DNA of 64,000 nucleotides, taken from the NCBI GenBank assembly GCA_036346395.1, contig CM070609.1:47502777-47566776 (forward strand), given 5' to 3'. The position numbers were made by a program, and so were the translations under genes. Position 1 is the first letter of the stretch. Each line of letters starts with the position of its first letter. This DNA is from Hsuehochloa calcarea. Lineage: Eukaryota; Streptophyta; Magnoliopsida; Poales; Poaceae. This document shows positions 1-11,831 of the stretch, one piece after another. The notes beneath the pieces are model-generated. The model did no database searches. It was not told the origin of the DNA and saw only the letters and a list, made by a program, of their open reading frames with translations.

Positions 1-121
1 TCACCACAGGAAAGAAAAGAGTAAAGGAACTGAAAGGGGCTGGTTTAAACATTCATACACGTGTTTCTTCTTTACACATGTCCAGAAGATAATGGGAATC
101 TTAGTACATATACATTGTCTA
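1..121 (+). other. Probable intron sequence left of Copia-A
   Basis: No coding sequence is visible. The stretch ends with GTCTA (117-121), the left target site duplication of Copia-A. The matching GTCTA is at 14933-14937, and ankyrin-TPR exons follow on the same strand from 15160. The simplest reading is that these bases belong to an intron or the upstream part of that gene. This is inferred from position only. Confidence 0.45.
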
Positions 122-252
122 TGTTAGAGATATATGTACCACTGTGTTATTCCTCATAACACCCATTGTTATGAGGGGTTATTTGCATATTGTACTTGTC
201 TATATATACTGGCCTTTTGGCCCCCTGATAATACAAGTTGCTATTCCTAACA
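122..252 (+). repeat. Copia-A 5' LTR
   Basis: The 131-bp LTR starts TGTTAGAGA and ends CCTAACA. It matches 14805-14932 apart from small indels. One indel in this copy creates a hairpin at 152-176 with 10-bp arms (CCTCATAACA / TGTTATGAGG) around a 5-base loop. The short length is unusual but within the copia range. Confidence 0.92.
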
Positions 253-264
253 TGGTATCAGAGC
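253..264 (+). promoter_or_regulatory. Copia-A primer binding site
   Basis: TGGTATCAGAGC directly abuts the 5' LTR. This is the complement of the plant initiator-Met tRNA 3' end, the usual minus-strand primer of copia elements. Confidence 0.92.
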
Positions 265-1017
265 CCTAGGCTTACCTCTCCAGGCGCGCAACTCGTCCTG
301 CTCTAGCCACCTCTGCCGGCTTCCCTCCCCGCCGCCGTCGCTAGGTCGTCGCCTCCAGGCCGTCGTTGCTTATCGACTCGTCGCGTCGCTACCTCCGTCG
401 CCCCCGTGGCTCCAATGCCTCCCGTGTCCTCGTTCTGTCACGGCCGCCCGCCGGCCTCCTTATCCATCCGCCGCTGCTTGGTGTCACGGCCGCCCACTGA
501 CCTCCTTCTCCGTCGGCCTCTGGATCATTGCCGCCGCTGGCCGCCGTGGTGTCGCCTCCCCACGGGCCTCAAGCGCCCGTCGTGAGGGTCGACGCCACCG
601 CCGCGCGTCGCCGTGAGGGACGACGCCCGGAAATTACCGCCGACTTCTTGGGAGCAACCGCCCGGAGGCGGTCGAGAGATCCACCGCCGTCGGGGGAGGA
701 AGATCCGGTGGGTTTCTTCAGCCGAGAGGAGCACGCGATTTCTTCGGTGCTTCGGCCGAACGGAAGAAAGAGGCTGCTCCGGACAATTTGAAGGCCCGAA
801 GGATTTAGGCCGAATCGCCTTTTAAGCGGACGGTTGGGTTGAAAAACGTCGTTCTAACCGCCCGCCGTCCGGCGCCGCTGTTAGATTTCGTTGCCTTGGT
901 TGCCGCACCGTCCAGCACCGCCTACTAATAGGCACCGTTTCCCTCCCTCGCTGCCGGTGATCTTCGATGGTGTTAATTACACCGACTTCGTGTCTCACAT
1001 GCGCATCCACATGCGAG

Positions 1018-4000
1018 CATGGTTATTAAGGCAGTAAGGCGAGGCGAGGCGACCCACCCCCCTCACACCTTTTAAGCGGTAGGCGTGAGGCGAGGCGACG
1101 CTACTCTCGCCCTAAGCGCTAAAGCGGTGAATAAAACGAGCATTTCAATGCACAAGTACCTTGTTGTTGCCAATTCTTGAGGTCATATAGCACCCATCCC
1201 CCCTTTCCAATTGTTCTTCTCCCATGTAGTATCCATCCCCCTTGCAAGTTTCAACATATAGTTTGTTATAAATGTAATAGATACAAATTGTGTTCCAATT
1301 AATTGAGTAAATACGGATTGAGTGACATACCTTGTTGGCATTCTCTCCTCTCTTCAATTCTCCCAGAGCAACAAACCACATGAATAATGAACAACAATGC
1401 AACATAAGTTCACAATAACAATTAAGTGAATCTGAGAATTAAATATGAGCAACATAACAAATTAACAAGCACAACATAAGCGACATAAGTTTACACAAAT
1501 AACATAGGTGATAAGTCCACAAGCTTAGAGTAGTCTAATGACATAATAGTAGTCCACAACACGAAAGTAGCATAGTCCAACACTCTCATCTCTCAGTATC
1601 CATCGTCAAACTCATTGAGATTGCTGGTAGCATCCACGTTTTCTCCACCATCTTCGGTAGCATTGGGAGTTTTGTCACAATCGCTCACATCCGCATCATC
1701 ATGTGGATCTTCTTCCTCATCTTCTTCATTGCCCGAATCCGAGCCTTGCTCTTGCTCATCTAAGCCATCTTCTTCAACCGCTATAGTTGTAGATCTTGCA
1801 CGCCTTTGGTAGGTCATAGTCTCACCATGACTATACCTGTTAGCTTGCCTTGCAAGATTGCGACCTCGAAGCGAGCGTGATGCGCCAATGGCTTCATCAA
1901 CATCATCCCATGTAAGGTCACACTCACGATCACCTTGAGGTGCTACAACCAATGAGTCAATCCATTCATTGCCCCAATCAAAATCCTCAATGACCAAAGG
2001 GTCATAGTTTTTGCCCGCTTTCTCCCGCCTCATTTGAAACCTTGTTTTCATCTTCCGGTTGTATGCAACAAAGACCAAATCATTCAATCTCTTGTGTAGT
2101 AACCGGTTCCTTTTCTTTGTATGCATCTACGAAAGCACAAATGGCAAACAAAGCAAATAAAATGAATAAATAATTTGCTGAAATTAGTAAGCACATATAA
2201 GGCATAAGCTACAAATTGAGTTGATGAAAATAAACACAAAGAAGCTACAAATTGACTCACAAATTCAAAGGTACTCCAATTTCGCTTACAACCAGATGAT
2301 GATGCACAAAGACTAACAACACGCTTAGCAAACCTTTGTAGGTCAATGGCTCGCCCACCATATGAACGCCACCAATCAACTAGAATGGAAAATACACGCA
2401 TATTAGCATATTATCATATTAGGAATTTGGAAAGAAATAAACATGCTGAAATTAACAACACTTACTAGGGCTTCTTAACTCTTAAGTTTTGGATTGCCAA
2501 TTTGTTTGAAAAGACATCTCCTCGTTGGTCCTCATAATGCATGGCTTGTTCATCAATCTTGTTCCGAGTATTCTCATCTTGTATCATTCTTGCAAGCACA
2601 TCATTGAATCAACTCCTTAGCTCCCCAACATAGGTATCATCTCCACTCTTTTGGATGGCAAAGAATTTCCCTGGGTTCAAATAGAGTGCAGCCCCATACA
2701 ATGGATGATCCATTTGTTTCACCCAACGCCGCTCAATAATGTTAATGATCTTTTAGAGCAAACGTTGTTTGTTTTGGGTAGAGAAGCTAAGGTTGATCTT
2801 CTCCTTTGCATGAGCCATTAATCGCAACCTCGGCATTGCGGGCTTCTCATCACCATCAACCACCTTAAGCACGATAAAAGTGAAATTTGAAGCTCTAAGG
2901 CAATCTTCAATTGAATTCGTAACTCCTTAGAGAGCACAATGTCTGTCACATGCATGCCGGCCTCCGTCTTTGACAATTTGATCTTAGTCCACGATTCACT
3001 CACAAATAGACACTTCAAAGCATCATTGTGCTTGTACATGCTCTTCAAAGTAAGGAAGGCTGTGGCAAACCGAGTGGCAGCGGGTCTCACAAGATCCATC
3101 CCACTTGTCTTCTCCCTCATTGCACTAAGAAGCCTACCATGCCTATAAATGAATGTGGTGACACGCCTGGCACGTGCAATAGGCTTCTAAATTCCTTCAA
3201 CTTCGCAATGTCTTCCAACATAAGGTCCAAACAATGTGCGTATAAGGACTCCAAAGCATTGTAGGAATCCTCTCCATTAGAAGCTTTCTGTTTGCCTTGT
3301 AATTAGCACCATTATCAGTGACAACTTGAACAACCTTGTCTTTTCCAATGGCCTCAATTCTCTTCTCTAGCAAATTAGCTATCATAGTTGCATCATGTTG
3401 TTCACTTGATGCATCAACGGACTCCAAGAAGTAAGTCCCCTCCGGGCTGTTGACAAGGAAGTTGATCAAGTGGCGTCCCCTCTTATCAGACCATCCATCC
3501 GACATAAGTGTGCAACCATATTGCTTCCATGCCCGCTCGTGCTCCTCCCTCAAAGTACTTGTCTCATTAACGCACTCCCGAATCAATGGCCCCCTTAGCT
3601 CATGGAAACTAGGAGGCTTATACCCGGAACCGTACTGCACACTGGCCTCACAAGCAATCTCAAACTGCCTTGAGTTTGTGGCATTAAATGGTATGCCACA
3701 CTCATAGAACCACAAGGCCCATTGCTTATTCACATAATGCCTGTCTTCCCTGGTCCTTGTGCTGGCCTCCATGGTGCTCTGAAAAGATCCAGAACGTCTT
3801 TGATCTACGACATCTTCGGGTGTTCTCCGAAGCATACCAGCCACTGACTTGGTCTCCCTTGCCTTTGCCTTTGCCTTGACCTTGAATGAAAAGGCAGCAT
3901 TCCTTCTTTTGGCGGCTGTCCCTGAACTTGGCTTCACAGTGGAGTCTTGGTCTTGGGACCCAATGCCATGTGCTACCACCTCCACATCTTGACCTCCCCC

Positions 4001-5075
4001 TTCTTCATCATCATCATCGTCTAGGAAGATTGGCCTACTCTTGTTTTTTTCCAAATAATCTCCCATCTCTTTCCTGATTTCTGTGGTAGTATTGGGACAC
4101 ATTACCACATCTGAATAGCCACCCGCAAGATGCTCCTTCAACCTTTTAATCCCTCCTGTACTTGGGGTGTTACAAAGGATACACATTACCTTATCTCGGT
4201 TGCCAATTTCTGGCCAATAGCCATATTTCCATCCCGGATCATTAGACTTTGCCTTCCGTTTTGGATCGGTCTTTGGATCATACCCGGCCTCGGATGATGC
4301 AATACTTGCACTTGCCATTTTTTTTTGCTTCTGCAATAGAGAGAGAAATAATAATCGCAAGCAGATTCAACACAACACGCTTCAAAGAAGAATCAGCAAT
4401 TCGGCGGTGAAAGACAAAGACCGTTCGGCAACACGATTCAAAGGCGATAAGCATTCAACACAGCACAGTTTGGCACAAAGACGACAATCGCCGCGAAGAT
4501 AAAGCGCGACGCCACCAAGACAGCCACCAACGCACAAGCGCCTCTGCGGCTCCGCCGACTCCGCCGAGGTGCTGACGATCGCGCGACGCGACAAGGGAGG
4601 GACGGGGAGGCTGGTGGGGAGGGAGGGGGAGCCGGGTCGCCCGATGGAGGTGGAGGTGGAGACCGGGGAGGGAGGGGGAGCCGGGGAGGGAGGGAGAGGT
4701 GGAGGCCGGGAGGAGGGATGGACCGATGGAGCATACCTAGATCGAGACGGTGGCGCAGCGAGATGGTCGCCGCTGGCCGCTTCAAGGATGGAGGCGCGAT
4801 GGGGATGGAGGCGGCGCTAGGTCTTCTCGGTCACTCGGCCACGCATAGGTGTTTTATGCTTTCCCCTCATCTCGTGGATCGCCATCTCTATATCTCCTCC
4901 ACCCCTTCTATGGCGGCCGCTTGAGTTTTCGCCGCTTCGCGCTTGAGACGCCATGGCGACGCTTGTGTCGGTGAAGCGGCGCTTTACGCAGACCATGGCA
5001 AGGCGGCGGCGAGGCGATCTGCATCGCTGACCGCTTACGCTTAAGCGACGCTTAGGCGACGCCTTGATAACAATG
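1018..5075 (-). mobile_element. hAT-1: hAT-superfamily DNA transposon
   Basis: The element is 4058 bp and is flanked by perfect 8-bp duplications CATGCGAG (1010-1017 and 5076-5083), the hallmark length for hAT. Terminal inverted repeats read CATGGTTATTAAGGC at the left and CATTGTTATCAAGGC when the right end is reversed: 13 of 15 positions match. Both ends carry many AGGCG/GAGGCG copies, which look like subterminal transposase-binding repeats. The interior holds a minus-strand transposase with BED finger, DUF659-like core and hAT dimerisation region. It inserted into Copia-A gag after Copia-A had landed. Confidence 0.95.
1593..4318 (-). pseudogene. hAT transposase (BED finger, DUF659-like, hATC), broken
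   Basis: The product would bind the element ends and cut and paste it. The chosen start is the ATG at 4316-4318 (MASASIASSEAG), just after a short leader. A BED-type finger is visible as CILC...LKEHLAGG near residues 40-70. It is followed by an acidic run, then SDGWSDKRGRH and VTDNGANY, which match the RNase H-like core of plant DUF659 hAT proteins. The family pattern DLVRPAATRFATAF is at 3050-3100, and the hATC-type segment DWWRSYGGRAIDLQRFA is at 2310-2380. The last exon ends at 1593 with acidic residues. A frame change near 3240-3275 and in-frame stops at 2753-2755 and 2609-2611 make it inactive as read; some breaks could be introns. The family assignment is firm; the exon structure is not. 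Confidence 0.85.
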
Positions 5076-6288
5076 CATGCGAGGTCTTCGTCTCTGGGGC
5101 GTCCTCTCTGGCGATGTCACCTGTCCGCCTAGCCCTACTCCTCCGATGGAGCCTACGCTGTTGCAGGCGCGCTCTCGACGACCAACAAGGTCGCTTTAGC
5201 TTCTCGATGGTAAGGCGCCTCTGCCTATCAAGAGACTCTGGATTCCTACACGGATCGATTGACCGTCTACACTCGGTGTACGACGACGCCTTTCGGCTGC
5301 TTCTTTGTCTTCATCGCCAGTGTCTAGCCTCAGTTCTCTTCTGAGGTTGTGGGACTTCCTACGGCTTTCCAGATGTGAACTCACCTTCGTCAGCGCTACG
5401 AGCCCTCTGGTGATGCCCTTTACATGTCCGTGGTCCGCCAGGAGCACTCTCTTCAGCAGGGTGATGCTATCGTTGGCGCCTTTCTACGCTCGAGTTCACC
5501 GTCAAGGCCACCGACTCTCTTCGCGACCGCCGTCGCTCTGCTCGGCCGCTGGTCAGATGCGTCTTTGATCTCCGAGTTTCAGCAGGTCGTCACGAGTTCC
5601 TTACTCGTCTTCGTCCTAAGTTCGAGCGAGGCGTGTTCGACTTCTTGCACTCCACCTCGTGTCACTCTCCGAGGCTCTTACCGAGATACGTGCGAGAGGA
5701 GACTACGCTGAGTGGTCTTTGATCCGATGCCACTCCCTCCGTGCTCGCCGCTCGTCCACCGCTACACCGATCGCTTCCACGCCAAGACATCGCCTCCTCC
5801 GTGGCCGCCACGGTGGTGGTGGCCGCCGCCCATCCGCGGTGGTGTCCTCGCTGCTCCTACTGCGACAAGGTCGGCCACATTGAGTCCAGTGCTATAAGAA
5901 GCAGCGGCATCTTTCACGCCATTCTTCTCCTAGCACCGACACCGGTGCTTCTACATCGACGTCAGATCGACTTCTTCAAAGTTTCTCACCGAAAGCAGAG
6001 ATAGCCGACTTCGACGCCGCTGCCGCTTGTGTTCTCCTCAACAAGTTCTGCGCAGTTACGCTCATCGACTCTTGGGCAATGAGAAACCACCTCCTACGGT
6101 CGGTATCTCCCCATGGATTCTTGATTCAGAGCATCCTTTCACATGACTTCGATTCTTCTACTTTGTCTTTCATTACACCTCTTGATTCCCCGCCGTTGTT
6201 CTTACTGCCGATGGTACCTCTCTTTCGTTCTCGCCGAGGACCTCTTAGCAACTCATCCTTTCATGTTCCTTCATTGCTCATGTTCCTC

Positions 6289-6623
6289 CGATGAATAAGT
6301 CCTCAGATCGTGGTCTTTGTGGGGTAGGTTTGTACAAAGAGACTTTAAGGACAACATCTTGTTGTCATAGGACAAAGACTTTAAGGACAAACATCTTGAC
6401 TGTCATAGGACAGCATCTTGACTGTCATAGGACAGCATCTTAGGATAGCATCTTAGCATATGCTTGGCTGGTTGGCAGCCTATAAATATGTATCCCCAAC
6501 CCCTCAGGTTGACATGGCATTGTGATAGAAATCTAAGAAAAAATTGCCTCATCTCCAAGTGTCATCCTCTCCATGAGAGTAAGGATCTTGCTATCACCAA
6601 CAGCAAGACTCCAGCGAGTAACA
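6289..6623 (+). repeat. Copia-B 5' LTR
   Basis: The 335-bp LTR ends GCGAGTAACA. It contains tandem copies of a unit of about 22 bp resembling CATCTTGACTGTCATAGGAC. It is about 60 bp shorter than the 3' LTR, mainly because of copy number in that array. Confidence 0.92.
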
Positions 6624-6625
6624 AG

Positions 6626-6638
6626 TGGTATCAGAGCC
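6626..6638 (+). promoter_or_regulatory. Copia-B primer binding site
   Basis: TGGTATCAGAGCC lies two bases after the 5' LTR and is complementary to the initiator-Met tRNA 3' end. Confidence 0.9.
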
Positions 6639-7289
6639 ATACTATCCTGTAGCCTGAGCATCTCCTGCTCATCTCCGTCTCCGGCCTCGCAGCGGCCCAC
6701 CGTAGCAAAGAGCAGCTCCGGTGCCCCCGCCACTCCTCTCGGAGGAGAGGCGGCAAAGACTCGTCGGCGACCCTCTCTCCACGCGACCCCAAGAGCGCCA
6801 TGTCCGCAGGCAATCTCGGGCCACGGTCGCCTCGAGCACACGGCGTCGCGAGACGGCCGAGCTCGCGCCAGCAGCAGCAGCAAGCGGCGAAGCGGCGGCA
6901 GAGACGGCCGCGGCGCGAAGGGCGTCAAAAGTGGCGGGTGGCGGGAGCCGGCAAGCAGCCAGAGCGGAGGTGGAAGCGGCGGCGGCGGCAGATGCAGCGC
7001 GGCCGCAGCGGAGGTCAAGGTTTTGCGGCAAAGAATAAAGCAGCTCCATCTCGCTGATAGCGGCGGCCGACGCGACCTTGAGCGGCTGGAGAGGAGGAAG
7101 ACGGCGAAGCGGCAGAATGGGGCGGCAAGACGCCCACGAAGCGCGGCGACAACCAGATAGCGCGGACGCGCCGGTGGCGCCTCGAGGAGGCGCAGACGGC
7201 GGCGGCTGCGGGTCGACGGAGAGCGCGGCCTTCCACAGCGACGCGCTCTCCTCCCCGTGACGGTACCGTGGTCACCACGGGTACAGTGT

Positions 7290-10200
7290 CGTCGTGGACG
7301 CCGCCCGGCGGCGGTGGCCTACCCTCACCAAGACCAACTATGTAGAGTGGGTCTGCGGTGATGAGGGTAAACTCTGTGTCCGACATATGTGGGATGCATC
7401 CGATGACGGCGACGCCGACTACGACCCGGGATCGACGGGCTGGATGCTCTCATCAGCGCAGCCCCGCCGAGATGCGCTTCGCTACCAACAAGCGGATCGC
7501 CAAAGAGGCTTGGGACGCCATCACGCAAAGACGCATCGGCGGCGACGCGCCGCAAGTCTACATTGCGCACGCCGACGGAGTGGGAGCACTTGGCCTTCAA
7601 GCGGTGAGGACGTGGATGACTTTGTTCTCCGTCTCAACACTCTGCAGAGCGGTAGTGCGGTTGGCGACGACACCTACGGCGAGAGAGAGCGTGGAAAAGC
7701 TCTTCCATTGCGGCCCCCGAAGTACAAGCAGACGGCCCGCTCGATCGAAGTCTCTCGCTGGACCTCTCCACGATGACGATCGAGGAGGCGCGGTCGCCTC
7801 AAGGTTGTTGGCGGCGATGAGCCACAACGCTCTCGGGACCCGTCTCCATTGGCGGAAGCTCCCTCGCTCGGGAACAGTGGGTCGCGGCCAAGGTGACAGG
7901 AAGAAGGGAGCCTTCTTCCACGACAGCGACCGCAGCATGGCAAGCGCGCAAGTCGCGCAAAGACGCCGTGCATGGGCGCGAGGACGTGCCGAGGGTAATG
8001 ATCGTGGAGGCGCCCAGGCGGCGCCACGGCAAGCAAAGCCGCGCGAGACGACTCTTGTCACAATCCGCGGCAAGCTTGGTCATTGGGCGAGGATTGTCGG
8101 CGGCCACGACGCTGCCAGCCCACGCGTCAGTGCAGGAGGAGGAGCGGCCGGCTCTGCTCATTGCTCATGTGAGCATCGAACTACCTCCGGCCGCACCGCC
8201 GCAGTGGCTCTCCTCCACCTTGACGAGCCAAAAGCACATGCCCTCCTCGGCTACGGCTCCGGCAACGACAAGACTGACGGGTGGTGCCTCGACACCGGCG
8301 CCACCCATCACATGACCGGTCAACGGGAGTTCTTCGCCGAGTTTGACTCGAGCGCCCGAGGCTCCGTCAAGTTTGGGGCGCCCCGTGGAAATCAAGGGCG
8401 TCGGTTCCGTCATCTTCACCACCATGTCCGTGAGCACAGCCGCCACCGGCGTCATCGCATCCCCGACTGCGAAACTCCATCATCGGCTTGGGATACCGAT
8501 GAGAATGGCTCGTGTGTCGAGATCGAGCACGGTGTCATGGATTTGGGATCTTCGTCGCCGCCTTCTTGCCAAGGTAACCAGAGGCGCAAATCGACTTACA
8601 TGCTTCACGTGCGGTGGCACAACCCTCTGTCTCATTTGCTCGTTGGGACGACGAGGCGTGGCGATGGCACGAGCGCTGGGCACCTTTCACTTTGAGGCCC
8701 CGGCGGCTCGGTGCCATGGAAATGGTGCGAGGCCCGCCGTGCCTTGACCATGTGGAGCGATTCTGCGACGTCTGCGTGTTGATGAAGCAGGCGACTCCTT
8801 TCCCAAAGGCGAAGTTTCCGAGCCAAGGAGAGGTTCGAGCTCGCACGGGACTTGTGTGGCGGCGACACCGCCACACCGGAGGACGACGCTACTTCTTGCC
8901 GCTTGTCGACGATCTCTCCCGCTACATGTGGGTGATGGTCCTCGGAAGAAGGGAGAGGTCGCGGACGCCATCAGCGCGACGCAGTCGCTGGAGGCGAGCG
9001 CGGCGCAAGCTGCGCGGCTTCGCGCGCAGATAACGGCGGGCGATTCACGGCGGCCGAATTCGCGTCGTCTTTGGCATGATGAGGGCATTAGCGCCACTAC
9101 TCAGCGCCGTCTGACCGCGCAGCAGAACGGTGTCGTCGAGCGGCGCAAACCAGACGGTTGTGGGGATGGCTCGGGCCCTCCTCGCGCGAGGGGATGCCGG
9201 CCTTTCGGGAGAGGCGGTGGTGACGGCCGTCTACATCCTCAACCGCCGCCTACCAAGGCGCTCGATGGCGGGACGCCGACGAGGCTTGGCATGGACGCAA
9301 GCCGGCGGTCTCCCACTTGCGGGTCTTGGCTCTCGCGCCAAGGAGCTTGGTCACATCGGTAAGCTCGGCGGCGGGAGCACCGAGTGTTCATCGGCCACGC
9401 GGAGGGCTCAAGGCCTACCGCATCCTCGACCGCCACACGCCAGCGTCCGCATCTCGCGGACGTTGTGTTCGACGAAGGCGAGGCCGACGTGGGACAAGGC
9501 GGTGGGCTACGGTTCGACTCGACTCGGGGACTTTGTTGTCGACTACGCCCATTTCGAGAGAGCCGGGAGCTAGCTCATCTTCACCGAGCTCGTCCACCTC
9601 GACACCTTGCTCGCCACCGCTCGGCGAGTGCTCCACCACCTTTCGGCACGGCCACGCCACGCCTCCGCACCGGCCACCACTCTCTCTCACCGAGGCCACC
9701 ACCGGATCGGCCCCAATAGCTTCGGTCCACGACGAAGCGGCGCATGGTGGAGTTCGCACTTCATTGTCTCACGACGAGGACCGCGTAACGCTACCACGAC
9801 GACGAGCCCCTACGCTATCGTACCATGGACAACATCTCGCGGCGGCCCATCTCGGATCGGCGCAAAGACGACTTCGAGGCGGAGTCGCACTTGGCGCGGC
9901 GACGACGGCGAGCCTCGCCTTCGCCGAGGCGGAGGAGACGCGCATGGCGTGTCGCGATGAAGCGAGAGATGGACGCCGCCGAGCGAACCGGACGTGGAGC
10001 CGGCGGATCTTCCGCCGGCCACCGAGCGATCACCCTTAAGTGGGTGTTCCAAGCCAAGCGGGATGAAGTGGCGCCATCATCAAGCACAAGGCTCGCTTGG
10101 TGGCACGAGGTTTCATGCGGCAGAGGGGGTCGACTTCGATGACGCCGCGCCTGGCGCCGCGCGCATGGAGTCCGTTCGTCTTCTCCTCGCACTTGCGGCC

Positions 10201-11420
10201 CAGAGGATTGGCGCGTCCATCACATGGACGCCAAGTCCGCCTTCCTCAACGGCGACTTGAAGGAGGAGGCCTACGTCCGTCACCGCCGGATTCGCCATCC
10301 CGGCAAGGGAGGCAAGGTTCTCGCTGCGCAAGGCCCTCTATGGCTTGCGGCAGCACCACGAGCCCGAACGCTAAGCCGACTCCACCTCAAGCAAATGGGG
10401 TTCCAGCAGAGCGCACACGAGGTGCGGTCTACCGGCGGGCAAAGGCGCAACGCCTCGCCGCGGGCGCTCACGTCGACGACTGCTGATCACCGGCTCCAAG
10501 GAGGGCGAGGTCGAGGCGCTCAAGCGGAGATGAAGACCGCCTTCGGATGAGCGACTTGGGCTCCTCTCCTTCTACCTGGGGATCGAGGTCCACCAGGACA
10601 GCTCCGGTATCTCCCTTCGGCAGACCGCCTACGCCAAGCGCACCGTCGAGCTGGGCGGGCTCACCGACTGCAACCCAGCCCACACTCCTATGGAGGAGAG
10701 GCTGAAGCTGAGTCGTGAGAGCACGGCGGAGGAGGTGGACGCGACGCAGTACCGGCGCATCGTGGGCAGCCTTCGCTACCTCGGCCCACATCGCGCCCGT
10801 GATTTGGCGTTCGCCGTCGGCCTCGTCGGTCGGTTCATGCAAATGACCGACGACGAGCATCGGCAGTCGTGAAGAGGATCCTCCGCTACGCGGGCACCTC
10901 CGACCACGGCTTGCACTACCCGAGGTGTCCCGGCGCGGCGCACTTCATCGGGTACAGCGACAGCGACCACGCAGGCGACATCGACACCAGCAAGAGCACA
11001 AGCGGGATTCTCTTCTTCCTCGGCAAGTGCCTCGTTAGCTGGCAGTCAGTCAAGCAGCAGGTGGTGGCCCTGTCCAGCTGTGAGGCCGAGTACATAGCGG
11101 CTTCCACCGCTCGACTCATGCGCCTGCTCGCCGATCATTGCTTGGTGATCTCCGGCAGAGACACTGAAGCGGTGGCGCTGTGGTGGGCAAGAAGTCCGCT
11201 CTGCTCGCAAAGAACCCCGTTTTCCACGAACGAGCAAGCACATCCGGTGAAGTACCACTTCATCCGAGGTCAGTTTGGATGAAGGCGACATCAAGGCGAG
11301 CTACATCAACACCACGGATCGCCTTGCGGACACGCCACCAAGCCTCTTGGGAGGGTAAAATTCCTCGAGCTCGCTCTAGGATCGGATGGTTCAACTCTCT
11401 CACAAGACGACGCACAAGAC
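7290..11420 (+). pseudogene. Copia-B gag-pol, frameshifted throughout
   Basis: Translated segments match the copia polyprotein in order. Gag reads AEMRFATNKRIAKEAWDAI near 7465-7525. The protease region reads CLDTGATHHMTGQREFF near 8285-8335, with the DTG triad. Integrase remnants include LPLVDDLSRYMWVM near 8895-8940. Reverse-transcriptase remnants include KWVFQAKRDE near 10040-10070 and MDAKSAFLNGDL near 10220-10260. The last domain is a well-kept RNase H at 10870-11100 with YSDSDHAGDIDTSKSTSG and SSCEAEYIAAST. Frame changes every few hundred bases mean no protein is made. The 650 bases between the primer binding site and gag are GC-rich and unassigned. Despite the frame damage the 3' third is well conserved, so decay seems to be mostly small indels. 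Confidence 0.85.
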
Positions 11421-11431
11421 TTAGGGGAGAA

Positions 11432-11826
11432 TGATGAATAAGTCCTGTCTTGTGGTCTTTGTGGGGTAGGTTTGTGCAAGCACTTTAAGGACAAGATCTT
11501 GACTGCCATAGGACTGAGATCTTGATCTGCCCTATGACAGCAATTTTTATGACGAGATCTTGACTGTCATAGGACAAAGATCTTGATTGTCATAGGACAA
11601 ACAGACTTTAAGGACGAGATCTTGACTGTCATAGGACAAAGATCTTAGGATAGCATCTTAGCATATGCTTGGTCGGTTGGCGACCTATAAATATGTATCC
11701 CCAACCCTCAGTTGGCATGGCATTGTGATAGAAATCCAAGAAAAAATTGCCTCATCTCCAAGTGTCATCCTCTCTATGAGAGTAAGGATCTTGCTATCAC
11801 CAACAGCAAGACTCTAGCGAGTAACA
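11432..11826 (+). repeat. Copia-B 3' LTR
   Basis: The 395-bp LTR starts TGATGAATAAG and ends GAGTAACA. An expanded tandem array (11490-11645) of GATCTTGACTGTCATAGGAC-type units explains the length difference from the 5' LTR. TCCTC follows at 11827-11831. Confidence 0.92.
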
Positions 11827-11831
11827 TCCTC

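Larger units (their letters stand above)
922..6283 (+). pseudogene. Copia-A gag and protease remnant, split by hAT-1
   Basis: Gag begins around 950-1009 with a reading like DGVNYTDFVSHMRIHMR, is cut by hAT-1, and resumes at 5084 with GLRLWGVLSGDV. A zinc knuckle CSYCDKVGHIESSC (C-X2-C-X4-H-X4-C) lies near 5850-5890. A degraded protease start (WILDS followed by a shifted copy of the usual DSGAS-type site) lies near 6110-6170. Several frame changes are needed to follow the family pattern. In the living element this polyprotein forms the virus-like particle and processes itself. Copia-B ends this segment at 6288. Confidence 0.8.
6289..11826 (+). mobile_element. Copia-B: Ty1/copia retrotransposon nested in Copia-A
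   Basis: The element is 5538 bp and is flanked by perfect 5-bp duplications TCCTC (6284-6288 and 11827-11831). The 5' LTR (6289-6623) starts CGATGAATAAG, with the usual TG changed to CG; the 3' LTR (11432-11826) starts TGATGAATAAG. A primer binding site TGGTATCAGAGCC follows the 5' LTR at 6626. The purine tract TTAGGGGAGAA precedes the 3' LTR. Gag, protease, integrase, reverse transcriptase and RNase H signatures occur in that order but are scattered over frames. Its interior is much richer in GC than Copia-A, so the two are different families. Confidence 0.94.

Noticed and set aside
528..825. GC-rich overlapping frames in the Copia-A leader
   Set aside because: Long frames on both strands are expected from GC-rich DNA. 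The region sits between primer site and gag and has no domain.
6573..7260. 195-codon plus-strand frame and several overlaps after the Copia-B primer site
   Set aside because: It starts inside the LTR end and is arginine/serine-rich in all frames, a composition effect. Copia gag starts later, near 7290.
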